This document shows positions 10,101 through 19,916 of a stretch of DNA of 64,000 bases, piece after piece. This stretch comes from Exserohilum rostratum (lineage: Eukaryota; Ascomycota; Dothideomycetes; Pleosporales; Pleosporaceae), in assembly GCA_026367775.1 (NCBI GenBank), contig CP111159.1:992001-1056000 (forward strand), read 5' to 3'. The notes under the pieces are model-generated. The model was not told the DNA's origin and did not search any database. It saw nothing but the letters and a program-made list of their open reading frames with translations. Within the stretch, counting starts at the first letter, position 1. Each line of letters starts with the position of its first letter. Made by a program: the position numbers and the translations under genes.

Positions 10101-12776
10101 TTTGATTTGTATAGTGTTGATTTTTGGTTGTTGTTGTAGTGGTGGTAATGAGTGTAAACGTCTCGTATATGTGATGCGACGGACCGAAAATAAGTGTGGG
10201 GGAGCAGCGGGAATGCAGGGCAACCACGATAATGAGTGTGTAAGGGCTGGAGAGCGCAAGAGAGAGACTGAGAGAGGATCCCCGGCCGTATTTGAAACTG
10301 GGGAGGCGGCTCTTCAACTCACGATAGTTTGCTCATCGGCCTGCCCATTTGGACAAAGGGCGGCTAACCAGGGGGGGGAATTTAAGATTACAACGCCAGT
10401 TGGATAGAGCCGCGACGGACATATTGGGTGGATGGAGTCGCGCGCAAGCGAAAGTGATTCGCTCGTCCAGGGCGCTGTCTTCATGCTGCCGTGCCTCGAG
10501 AGGCGGCTAGATCTGCGACTGGGTGTTGTGCTTTTGCGCTGCTCGACACACTGGCGCGATGACGACGTGGAGCAGACAGTGGTTGAAAATGTATCCTCTT
10601 GTCAGCGCTGACAGCCTCGCAGGATTGTGGTCACCTGCGATACGGCGGCTCATTGCTCGAGTGTCATTTCCCGTTGGCGTGGAGAAGATGATTAGCAGAC
10701 CAATGAGACGGGTGCGCCATGTGCTAGCGGTGTGGTCGAATTTCCACTTTTTAAGCATGGCAGGGGTCCCATGCGCTCTCTCCAAGGCCGCCCACATGGA
10801 GCTCCGCCTAAGGGAATGCAGGGACGGATGAGGTGCATGCGCCGTTCAGTGCAGCCTCGCCGTCGCAGAAGAGCAATTTAGTGCACTGTATACAGCGCGA
10901 CGCCCTGCTCGTGTTGTTTCTGCGCGGCGCGTTGCTTCTTCATGAATTGGAAATCTACACGCGACCCTCGCGGTCCCTGGCAATGACATCAGAACTTACT
11001 GACAAAGTTCACCTGACAAGTGACAGGCCAAATTACCGCGATTGCTCGGAAATCCGGCTGCCGCCGAGATACTAGCGGGGACCAAAGCGTCCACCCTCCG
11101 GCTTCGCATCAACATCGCGAGCTTGGCTGCCCGACGCGTTTTTTCATGTGCGCAGATTTTTTTCGGCAGATCTTGCGCCATGACAAGCGGTGTATTGGTC
11201 ACTGGAGAGAAGCAACAACCAATCTCCTGCCCCTGGGTGCGCTTATGCTTGGTCATTGGGGCCATGTAGAGAGAGCAAAGGGGCGAAAGGACCGTGACGC
11301 TGTATTGCATTGTTGCGCGTGCAAGCTACAACCACAGAGATTTATTTTGCGGGAAAAAATAATTCCCGTACATGTGTGCCGCAAATCGTCAGCGTGAAAC
11401 ATGTATAGAAGTTTGTATTTATTCTAGATGGAAAGGTGGGCTTACACGAACGCGTCTTTTATCAGAGTTTCCGGCGGCCGTGCCTCGATCAGTCGCGGCT
11501 ACGGTAGACACTGTAAGCCGAAGAACGTCAACTTACCCGATCGGACCCATCCAGTACAAACATCTCAAAGATACCAATGCTACTTGCATTAGCCATGCAC
11601 TAGAAAATCACTCAAGAAACAGAGGAACAAGAACTAGGACACGGCAAACACCTATATGCCGACACTGCATAAGAACCACTTCTTCTCCTTTTCAGCACCC
11701 TCATCAAACGCACGTGACCCTACCAATCAATGCGTCTATCTGCTTTTCAAAAAGCAAATTGCGTCTAAGAAGTTATGCATACCATATGCACTCCATGCTA
11801 TCTTCTACACCACATACGTCACACTGTACACTCTACATGTTGACCAACCACGTCACTGCTAAAACATCAAACTTACTCGTACTCGTCGAACAAAAATTGC
11901 CCAATGCATATCCTCATTTCGAACACTACCCCATCTACCCTGTATCTCCCTTCAACCCAACTCTTGATGCTTTCACTACCCACGCTCAACCCCCTATGTA
12001 ACAATCTCCAGCATCAACCCCCCTAGCCAACCTCCTTTTCACATGCCTCCACTGCCTCCCCACTACCACACCAATTCCACATCCCCAATCGTACGATAAC
12101 AGCTGAGATGCATTTCCCTCTCCCATCAAACCCACGTACCCACCACACTTTCATTTCGCCCCATCCCCAGTGTGTCGAGCAACTGATTCATCACTCACCC
12201 GCCAAGCCGGTCTGTCACACGCATTTCTTCAAAGAAACCCGTCTCCGAGCGCAGGTTTGCCACCGGCAAAATACTGTTGCGACCGAGTCAATACGTGTTG
12301 TGTGTGCTATGCGGAGTCTGTGACATAGAAGGGACCCGGTAAATGCCTGTTTCAGACACGGGCAGCTTGACTTGTGGGCTGGTTAGGTGGGGGACTTGGG
12401 TGTGTTGCAAGCGACAGTGAATGATCAAACGTTAGCTTGGGTATATTGCTTGTGATATAGGTGAGAGCCCACGTGGGAAAATCGATTCGAGTAATGACGG
12501 GGGTGGTGGGTTTGGATTATACACTCGATATGATATCATGAGTAAAACACAAATGGTTACGAGCACAATTCATCCAACCAATCCATTGCCTGACTTTTAT
12601 TTTCTCTCCTCGCGAACACTCTGACAGCTTTTCGGTAAATAATGAAATCTATGAATGGACAAATGCAAATAACGCGTATCATAAAACAAAGTTGAACGGA
12701 AAACAATCAACGCCATGCTCGTTGCTAGATCACCACTCTATCCTATTAGTCGTATCTCCACTAGATATCATGTCGT
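10101..12776. other. Intergenic region, no gene seen
   Basis: Upstream side of the GPI-protein gene and 3' flank of the SDR gene. About 11400-12300 is C/A-rich with scattered open frames on the plus strand, but these lack domains and splice logic. No tRNA, repeat array or transposon feature was recognised. Confidence 0.5.
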
Positions 12777-14024
12777 TTACTTGGCCTGTCCATTGGCTTG
12801 CTTCGCAGCGCTCTTGGCCTCAGCCTTCTCCTTTTGCTTCTTCTCAGCAGCCCTCCTCTTTGCGCCCTCTTTTTCAAGAACCTCAATTGTCTTTTCGCTG
12901 CTTTCCCATAGCTTCTTCTGTAGCACCTCGTCGTCAATCTCCTTTCTGTTCCAGATGGATCGCCTGCATTCCTTGAGGAAGTATCCGCCCTCACCTCTAC
13001 CCCATTGTGCCTCCATAGCTGCGTATAGGAAAGTTTGTGCACCTTGATCACCACTCTTCAGGACGAGCCACCAAATCGGCCAAGTAATGATGTATATCGC
13101 CAGACCCCAAAGCGAACCAAAGGTCAGATAGCGTCGCATGCCGGGTGTGCGTGTCCAGCCTGGATCGACCATAATGACACGTGCATTCATTGGCTTCTTA
13201 TCAGGGCGAGAGTAATTGGACAGATGCTTCTGAAAGGCGACGGCGAAGGTCATAAGGGCGAGCTTAGAGGTCGCGTACACGGTAGAGGGCGTGAAGTCGA
13301 GTTGTCCGGGCTCCGTCTTTCCATTCTTTTTCGACTTATCATCTATGCCAGGCAGCTTTCCGCCCATGTATGAAGAGCAGGTACCAAAAATGATTCGAAC
13401 GTCTCGGTCAGGCGGCTGCGCTCGGAGTGCGGGGCTCAATATGCTCAATAGGTGGAAATTGGCAATGTAGTTCAAACCCCAGGTCGACTCCAATCCGTCC
13501 TCGGTCTGCATTGCTTTTCCTCCAGGGGGAGTCATCGTGTTTGCACACAAGATTATCATGTCGAGACGGCGAGGAGGTGCATTGTTGATCCATTTCGTAG
13601 CGAATTGGCGTATGCTATGTAGAGATTCGAGATCGACATGCTCAGCCGTGATGAGCTCGTTGCCGGTTTGTGTGCGCAGGTCTTCGATGTAGTCTACGAG
13701 AAAGGGGTCGACGAGCGGTTGGCGAACGAGGAGAATGATTTGTGCGCCGCGAGATGCAAGGCCTCTGACGACCTCAGCTCCTATACCAGCTGTTCCGCCC
13801 TGCTCGCGTTAGCAAAGCTTATCAATCGATACGCTAGAGGGGCTTACCGTGACCATGACCACCTTAGAGTGCATGTTCCTCTCGGAACCATTCGTGGCGC
13901 CATTGAAGAACCATTTGAAAACGTAGATTACAGCGAATACGCACGCTGCCTTCAGTATGGTCCAGCCATAGGGGATAGAGTCAAGACCCTCATTGAAGGC
14001 TTGAGCGAGGATGTTGACGGGCAT
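12777..14024 (-). CDS. Membrane-tethered short-chain dehydrogenase/reductase
   Basis: Exons 13848-14024 and 12777-13799, with a 48-nt GTAAGC...CAG intron, encode 399 residues. The join falls inside the nucleotide-binding motif, VVMVT|GGTAGIGAEVV, which confirms both splice sites and phase. Residues about 21-40 form one hydrophobic helix before the Rossmann fold, so the enzyme is probably anchored in an ER, lipid-droplet or mitochondrial membrane. The SDR active-site motif is YATSK; the usual NNAG position reads CANT. A second hydrophobic segment (WGLAIYIITWPIWWLVL) follows the catalytic core. The C-terminus is a Lys/Glu/Ala-rich helix. It resembles the WWOX/retinol-dehydrogenase-like SDR group of fungi; the substrate is unknown. 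It is divergently arranged with the G-patch gene, about 260 bp apart. Confidence 0.9.
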
Positions 14025-14283
14025 GTTGCTTGGCAGGTGGGTGAGGCGGAAAGGCTTCGGGAACGCGATCTACCATGGGTCGCTAAGCCCAAGCGGAGCA
14101 GATACCCACGTGGCGTCATAGCATGTGATTGCGCGTCCAGCGCCGCCGCCGCCGTCGCTTCACCAACAAACCTTCACTTCCTACTCTGGCATCTCCGACG
14201 CTGGTTCTCCTTTGTTCACCACTAAAAAGCTTAGGGATTTCACGCGCAGTAACTTTTGTCTGAGTCCAGCACTCACCGCGACA

Positions 14284-14988
14284 ATGACAGCACCCTCTGC
14301 GACGCCCGCGCACAGCGAGCGGCCAGTCGAAGACGAGCTCCCCGAAGATGATCCCAACATATCCACAGTACCATTTACGGAACAGCGTGCTTTTGGTCGC
14401 GGTCTTTGGAAGAATCCAATCCAGTTTGTCCCCCCTACCCCCGAGGTGCAGCCTGCAGCGACATCGACAAATGGCAAGACAATGGCTGAGAGGTATCTTG
14501 CCATCATGTTTCCGAATGGCCAGCCACAGCCAGAGCCAGATGCATACCCTCGATGCGGTATATGTGGCGAGCCCGTCAAAGAGACCGATCAGCGGATACA
14601 TTATCTCAGTCCTGCTCATCAAGCTGCACTTCCTCGCGCCCCAATCCCTTCAGCCATCGACCGCACAAGAATGGGACTCAAATACATGGAGAAGCATGGG
14701 TTTGATGTGGACGCGCGCAAAGGTCTAGGAACGAGTGGCCAAGGCATGCTATTCCCACTTGTGCCCAAAGAGAAACGCGACAAGCTGGGCTTGGGCATAG
14801 ACAAGAAGGATCACACAAAGCAGAAAGCATTGGGCGGCGCGAGTCGTGCAGAAGTCAGGGAGGGAAGGCTTGATGCTGGCAAGGTCAGGAAACTTGCACA
14901 AGTTGAGAGGAAGAAGCACGCGAAACTGCAAACCATGTTTTACGGCAATGATGAAGTGGAGAAGTACTTGGGAGAATTGGGCGGCTAG
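14284..14988 (+). CDS. G-patch domain protein with CxxC...H/H zinc-finger-like segment
   Basis: A single-exon frame of 234 residues from the Met at 14284; an in-frame Met at 14125 exists but would run into the divergent promoter. An acidic N-terminus is followed by a small putative zinc site (C91, C94, H106, H112) and then a G-patch at about 129-171 (MGLKYMEKHGF...KGLGTSGQGM...KLGLG). G-patch proteins bind and activate DEAH-box RNA helicases in splicing or ribosome assembly. The C-terminal third is Lys/Arg-rich and suits RNA or nucleolar contact. The layout is similar to the C-terminal half of GPANK1-type proteins. The helicase partner cannot be predicted. Probably nuclear. Confidence 0.85.
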   Translation: MTAPSATPAHSERPVEDELPEDDPNISTVPFTEQRAFGRGLWKNPIQFVPPTPEVQPAATSTNGKTMAERYLAIMFPNGQPQPEPDAYPRCGICGEPVKETDQRIHYLSPAHQAALPRAPIPSAIDRTRMGLKYMEKHGFDVDARKGLGTSGQGMLFPLVPKEKRDKLGLGIDKKDHTKQKALGGASRAEVREGRLDAGKVRKLAQVERKKHAKLQTMFYGNDEVEKYLGELGG

Positions 14989-15535
14989 TCCCAGACTGAG
15001 GATCGCACATCAAAGCCTTCGAATATGCGACGGCTTACAGACGACTTGAACGAAAGCGGCGTTTGACGACCCACCACGACACGGCGAACAGCGATTGAGC
15101 AAACTCTTAAGAATACCGATACACGACTGCGTAGGTTGACCATGTACTCAAGAGTCGGGATTGCATGGTTATGGCGTTCATCTGTTCACAATCATTTCTG
15201 AGATACCCTGGCTCGACACCTGAGCCTTTTACAATAACACTGTCTTTAGCACATGGCCGATATTTACTTGCATACGCCCGACCCTCCGAACCACCATTCC
15301 GCTGTTAAACAAGCATGAACGTTATGATTATGTCAGGGTTCCCGCGTCCCTATGTCTATTGGTACAAGCCATCGGTGCCCCACCTCGCCCTTCATCCCGC
15401 CTTCCGAACCAGAAATTTTCACCCCACCACAAGGAGAGCATCACAACCACCTCGACGAACACCAAGGGAGAGCTGTTTTACTCTCTTTATAACCACTGGT
15501 AGGCCTCGTCTTTCCATCGAAAACATCTAAACAAC
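14989..15535. other. Intergenic region upstream of tRNA-Ile
   Basis: 3' flank of the G-patch gene and 5' flank of the tRNA gene. No gene or repeat was recognised. Confidence 0.5.
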
Positions 15536-15620
15536 GGTCGCTTAGCTCAGTTGGTTAGAGCGTGGTGCTAATACCTTGTATGATACGCCAAGGTCGCGAG
15601 TTCGACCCTCGTAGTGACCA
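15536..15620 (+). tRNA. tRNA-Ile (anticodon AAT) with 11-nt intron
   Basis: The acceptor stem pairs GGTCGCT with AGTGACC (one G-U), with discriminator A at 15620. The D arm is TAGCTCAGTTGGTTAGAGC and the T arm is GCGAGTTCGACCCTCGT, which also supplies the B box. The anticodon loop is CTAATA plus A after removal of 15574-15584, the canonical intron position one base 3' of the anticodon. The anticodon AAT is at 15570-15572 and the mature length is 74 nt. A T5 tract follows directly. Confidence 0.93.
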
Positions 15621-15623
15621 TTC

Positions 15624-15628
15624 TTTTT
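15624..15628 (+). terminator. RNA polymerase III T-tract terminator
   Basis: Five consecutive T residues begin four bases after the tRNA-Ile 3' end, the normal Pol III stop. Confidence 0.75.
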
Positions 15629-16073
15629 GCGGTCGTAGAGGTCCTGAGCGTAGGTATACTTCCTGGACTATACCGCTTCTTTTTTTTTGTTGCCGAGTGT
15701 GGCGTCATAACAAAACTTGGACACTGCAGGGTGTGGTGTGGCTGCATGCAACCCACATAGGCTAACCGAACTCAACCTACCACCAACATGGAATTCCCAT
15801 CAATGCTAGGGAACAGTACTACTGCTATTGGTTCTAGTGAATCAAACAGCGCTGAAATTGTGGGAACTTTGCATTCCACACCTCCAACAGGGTATTCATT
15901 CCTGTCTCCACCCACCTACATACAACCCAAGCATGCCTCTGCCCCCATTTTTTTTTCTCACGCTCAAGCGACCATCTCACCTACAGCAGTACTGTTGCAG
16001 ACGTTGGATACCTTCTAATTTTCAAGCTCGCCATCGAATCATCATTCTTACCAACTCAAGCATAGCTTGAATC
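15629..16073. other. Spacer between two tRNA genes
   Basis: Contains a nine-base T run near 15681 and pyrimidine-rich stretches. No gene was recognised. Confidence 0.5.
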
Positions 16074-16179
16074 GTCTCGTTGGTGTAGTTGGTTATCACG
16101 TGGGTCTCATATCTTCATATATGACTACTAGCTGTTAGTAGATATCCCAAGGCCGCCAGTTCGAGTCTGGCACGGGACA
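16074..16179 (+). tRNA. Elongator tRNA-Met (anticodon CAT) with 32-nt intron
   Basis: The acceptor stem pairs GTCTCGT with ACGGGAC (one T-G), with discriminator A at 16179. The D arm is GTGTAGTTGGTTATCAC and the T arm is GCCAGTTCGAGTCTGGC. Removing 16112-16143 gives the stem TGGGT/TCCCA around the loop CTCATAA, with anticodon CAT at 16108-16110. The T31/T39 mismatch at the base of the loop also occurs in yeast elongator tRNA-Met. It lacks the initiator-type three-GC anticodon stem end. The mature length is 74 nt. Confidence 0.9.
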
Positions 16180-16189
16180 GTTGCGATTC

Positions 16190-16195
16190 TTTTTT
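16190..16195 (+). terminator. RNA polymerase III T-tract terminator
   Basis: Six T residues start ten bases after the tRNA-Met 3' end. Confidence 0.7.
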
Positions 16196-17429
16196 GCACT
16201 TTGTTGCTGCATACATGATCTGTGGGGTAGCTATGAAGTATCTTTTTTTGCATGCGGGTGGGGGTAAGTGTGGGGGGGATGTGGATAGAGAGGGGAGAAG
16301 AGCAAGTGGCATACGAGAGTAGGATATGGTTATGCGGGGATGTATGAGCATAATTTTTTGAAGACATAACACCATTGCTAGTAATACAGGAGTTTGATAC
16401 ACCGCTTAATATTGACTCGAGCGGTAAAAACTTAGTCAAGACACCTCACGGAACTTTTAGGCAAATCCCAGATAAGCTGGGAACAAGTAGTAAAAGGAGT
16501 AGAGTAGATACATACTTGTGCATGAATAAACGCAAACATGATTCATCAAATTCACAACGCACAAAGAGGCTCAAAAACTATACTGACACGACAACACTCG
16601 CTTCTTTCATTATAGTATTAACGTTTCCCAACAACATACGTTAATCGGGGGGAGAGAGGGAGAGGGAGGCAGTCCAAACGCGAAATGTCCGCAGCCACTG
16701 AAAAGGCCAAGAGAGACGCATACGCGCGCGCACACACTGCTCCAGGTCTCTAATTTTCCACCTCCAGCATCCTTTTCAGCTACGTACACATAGAGACAAG
16801 TGGCGAGGCAGTGAGAGAGAAAGAGACAAAACCCACTTTCCATCTTGCCACACTGCGCCAATTGAAAACGACAAACAAGCAAACTAGGTATCACCAGAAT
16901 CCGTAAATCTGACGAAGGAGGCCAGCAACCAAGAGCTAAAGGGGGAGAGAGTTGGTTGGACACAGACCAAATATAAAGAGATATCGACAAGACAATAAGA
17001 TAAAGAAAAGAGTGTATAGAAATGAAAGTGGCTGGTATGTATATATACACAGGAGCCCTCAGTGTCGAGAGGGGACGTTGACAGGTTGGTGGTGAGGAGG
17101 TTTGGTTGACGCGCTGTGGTGGGGTTGGCGTCGGGTATATGTAGCGACTGAATGCGGAGGACCGAGACCTCCGCGATGAGGATATACGGACAATAGGTGT
17201 TTCTGCGGTAAATGGGAAAGAGACGCCCGGCGCTGAGAATGCGATGATGCTCCAGAAAGAAAGGTTGACTGCTTTGTACAGAGACGGCACGGATCGGTTC
17301 GCGGGAAACGCTAGTTTTCGATATGACAGGGAGGAGAACATGTAGGTGTAGGTGAGTGGTGGAGGACGTTGAGCATGGGCTCATTACCGACATGAGGATA
17401 CGCGGATAAAACGGACAATGAAAAGAGCC
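16196..17429. other. Intergenic region, 3' flank of kelch-protein gene
   Basis: A long minus-strand frame exists here (about 16610-17341), but its composition is low-complexity Ser/Tyr/Pro without domains. It more likely reflects the 3' UTR and flank of the gene at 17430. No other element was seen. Confidence 0.5.
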
Positions 17430-19916
17430 TTAACGACTCTGGCCAAGGTTCAGCCATGACATGTCGGATTGCTCCTTGTTCCCATCATGTTGGTTGGGTC
17501 CAGGACCGGGGAACATGGTGACTGTGCTCTCGTGTCCAATTCGAGGTGGTGCATAAAACGAGTTGAACTTGGGGCTGGGCAAGGCTGCATCGAGTTGGCC
17601 TCCCGGGGCAGAACCTGCACCGCCTGGGCCGCCTGGGAAGAGCGTAGCAACGCTCTCACGCTCATGCGAAAGACCGAGTCGTGGCGGGACAGGGTACATG
17701 GAGCTAAACTTGCTCTTTGGCACGTCCTCTGTCGGTGCAGGAGGCGCACTGCCAGACGGGAACATTGTCACAGTGCTGTCTCGCGTATCAGGAATGAATG
17801 GCGCGTTTCCTTGTCCAGGGTAGAAGGAGCTAAAGTTGCTCTTGGGGTAAAACGATTCAGTGCCATCGGGATAATATGAGCTGGCGCCGTCAAACTTTGA
17901 ATGGTCGATAGCCACACTGCCAGTATATTGACTGCTTGTCCGTCGGTTATCGCCTACTGGGGTCCAGCTGTCGACAGGGGCGCGGGGGTAGTGTGGGCCG
18001 TCGTGGCTCAGCGCCGACACTGAGCTAGCCGTCGAGTTGGCACGGGCAAGTTCTGCCTGCATAGGCTGGACCTGGTGAGGCAAGCCGGTGGTTGGGGTAC
18101 CGAGCGTCGGACTGCCACTGGCTACACTACTCAGACGGTGCTCATCATTGAACTTGGGTATCTCCAATGGAGCAATCTGTTGTGACGGACGTGAGCTGAA
18201 CATGCGCGAGTTGGTGTACTGTGACTGGCTGCCTGTACTTGTTCTGTCTGAAGCGAACGTCGACCGGTCAGCAGGAGGAGCACTAGCGAGGTTTGTGGCC
18301 TCATTGTTTGCAAAGTAGCGACTCCAGCCTGAGCTACGAGCTCGTGGTTCAGGCTTGGGGTGACGGCTAGAGTTCTGACGAACCATGGGCTCGGCAGGCT
18401 CTGGCTTCAGGTCAAACTTGGCGAGCTCATACGGTTCTGAGTAGCCCTCTGAGTAGCCCAATGGGCTAGTCTTCTTGACAAGGCCGGCAGTGCTAGCATC
18501 GCTTGCGATGTTCTTCTTGTGGCCACCACCACGTCCCTGGATGATGGCGAGCGATGTGGTCGACTCGTTCTTGGACTGGTAAGTTACTACCGCACCACCA
18601 GCCTCCTTCATGAAGGCTGCACCCCTGTCGGCGAAGCTCATGCGGTCGTTCTTCTCCATGTAATTAGCCTTCTTGCTCTTGTTCTTTCTGTACTTAAGGC
18701 ATAGCAAGATCAAGATAAGGATCGCCGCAATACCGAAAATGGTTCCGAGTGTGGCCCCGAGCACGGTCAACATACGTCCCTTATTGCTGGGAGGCCCCGC
18801 AGGTGACGCGGCAGCTTCTGTACCGGTGGGGCTGGGCGTAGCTGTAGCCGACACAGACGCTACGGATGAGGTCGGTGTTGGAGTAGCACTGCTTGAAGAC
18901 GAGACGGAGTTCACAAGCACCTGCTGTCCATTGAATACCGCCGACGCGTTCATCCAAGAGTTCTCCTGGGCGTTAAACAGAACAATTGGCGCAGCCGGGT
19001 CGCCTCCAGTTGCAACAGTAGTACCGTCAGTTCCTTGGGCTAAAGAATATCCTGATCGTGTTGTCGTAGGCGCGTAGGTTTCGTTGTACGGCGACCAGTC
19101 TTCCAGGGTTACACGCTTTGACTTGCTGCCTCCAACTCGAGTTCCCATGCTCGCTGGCTTGCCGTCCCTTTCCAACAGTAGTATCCTTTCCACGGTGTTT
19201 GGGTTAGCGCCCATGTCGAATTTCTGCAAAGCAACTCTTCCATCGCTACGGGAGATGATGTTGCACTTGACTGTGTCCTGGTTGGCGATAGGTTGTGGTA
19301 GTTCGACACCGAGATTTTGCCATCCTGACGATTCCGTAAACTTCCAGACGGCTTTGTTCGACGCACCACCTCCCACCATCAACGCAGTCTTCGCATCCGA
19401 CTCCATGATCATAGGCTTTACGGAGGGCGGCGCACCGGCCGATTGCAGACTTGAGACAGCGTAGGGAGCCACGGTGGACAATAGGAAAGTCTCGGAAGAT
19501 GGGCCGTTGGCATCTTTGCCCTGGGATCCAGAGTAGACAAGGATTTTTTGCGAGTCCTGGAGATATGCGGCGCCGTGGTTGATTCGATTCTGTGTGGTCC
19601 AGCTCTCCGAACGTTGCCAGTCCCACTTCTTCTTGGAGAATGTGTAGTGCATCAGGCCAGGATAGTCCCAGGTCGAGGCTGTCTCATTGACTCGTCCTCC
19701 AACAATGAACAGCTTTGCATCTTGCGTGTTGCCCTTGGGTACTGCCTTGACACATTGCGCGCCGGTAAGGGATACATCCATGGGTAACGCCTGCCATTTT
19801 GCCCCCTCTTCAAGCTTTAGCGATTGGAATCCGGCGGGTGAGTATACGTAGAGAGTGTTTTCGTAGATGATGGAGCAGTGCTCAGAGAGCGGGTAAATGG
19901 GTTTCGGTGTACCCAT
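17430..19916 (-). CDS. Single-pass membrane protein with kelch-like beta-propeller ectodomain and long repeated tail
   Basis: An uninterrupted frame of 828 residues. Residues 1-330 carry kelch/galactose-oxidase-type blades (LFIVGG, KILVYSGSQG, ALMVGGG, TVATGGDPAAPIV), followed by a Ser/Thr/Pro stalk (about 337-376). One strong transmembrane helix lies at about 382-407 (LTVLGATLGTIFGIAAILIL), and a basic stop-transfer KYRKNKSKK begins the cytoplasmic side. The roughly 420-residue tail is Ser/Pro-rich and ends with three copies of a motif, F(S/N)S(F/M)Y plus P(P/G)(R) followed by S(T/V)(V/A)T(M/L)FPG, at residues 695-722, 737-763 and 784-804. Topology suggests a surface sensor or adhesion protein. 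No signal peptide is encoded in this frame, so the true start may lie upstream (see findings). The protein type is common in Pezizomycotina; its function is unknown to me. Confidence 0.85.
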   Translation of the reverse strand: MGTPKPIYPLSEHCSIIYENTLYVYSPAGFQSLKLEEGAKWQALPMDVSLTGAQCVKAVPKGNTQDAKLFIVGGRVNETASTWDYPGLMHYTFSKKKWDWQRSESWTTQNRINHGAAYLQDSQKILVYSGSQGKDANGPSSETFLLSTVAPYAVSSLQSAGAPPSVKPMIMESDAKTALMVGGGASNKAVWKFTESSGWQNLGVELPQPIANQDTVKCNIISRSDGRVALQKFDMGANPNTVERILLLERDGKPASMGTRVGGSKSKRVTLEDWSPYNETYAPTTTRSGYSLAQGTDGTTVATGGDPAAPIVLFNAQENSWMNASAVFNGQQVLVNSVSSSSSATPTPTSSVASVSATATPSPTGTEAAASPAGPPSNKGRMLTVLGATLGTIFGIAAILILILLCLKYRKNKSKKANYMEKNDRMSFADRGAAFMKEAGGAVVTYQSKNESTTSLAIIQGRGGGHKKNIASDASTAGLVKKTSPLGYSEGYSEPYELAKFDLKPEPAEPMVRQNSSRHPKPEPRARSSGWSRYFANNEATNLASAPPADRSTFASDRTSTGSQSQYTNSRMFSSRPSQQIAPLEIPKFNDEHRLSSVASGSPTLGTPTTGLPHQVQPMQAELARANSTASSVSALSHDGPHYPRAPVDSWTPVGDNRRTSSQYTGSVAIDHSKFDGASSYYPDGTESFYPKSNFSSFYPGQGNAPFIPDTRDSTVTMFPSGSAPPAPTEDVPKSKFSSMYPVPPRLGLSHERESVATLFPGGPGGAGSAPGGQLDAALPSPKFNSFYAPPRIGHESTVTMFPGPGPNQHDGNKEQSDMSWLNLGQSR

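Noticed and set aside
16610..17341. 243-codon minus-strand frame downstream of the kelch gene
   Set aside because: Ser/Tyr/Pro-biased, without domains or helices of interest, and placed where the 3' UTR of that gene should be.
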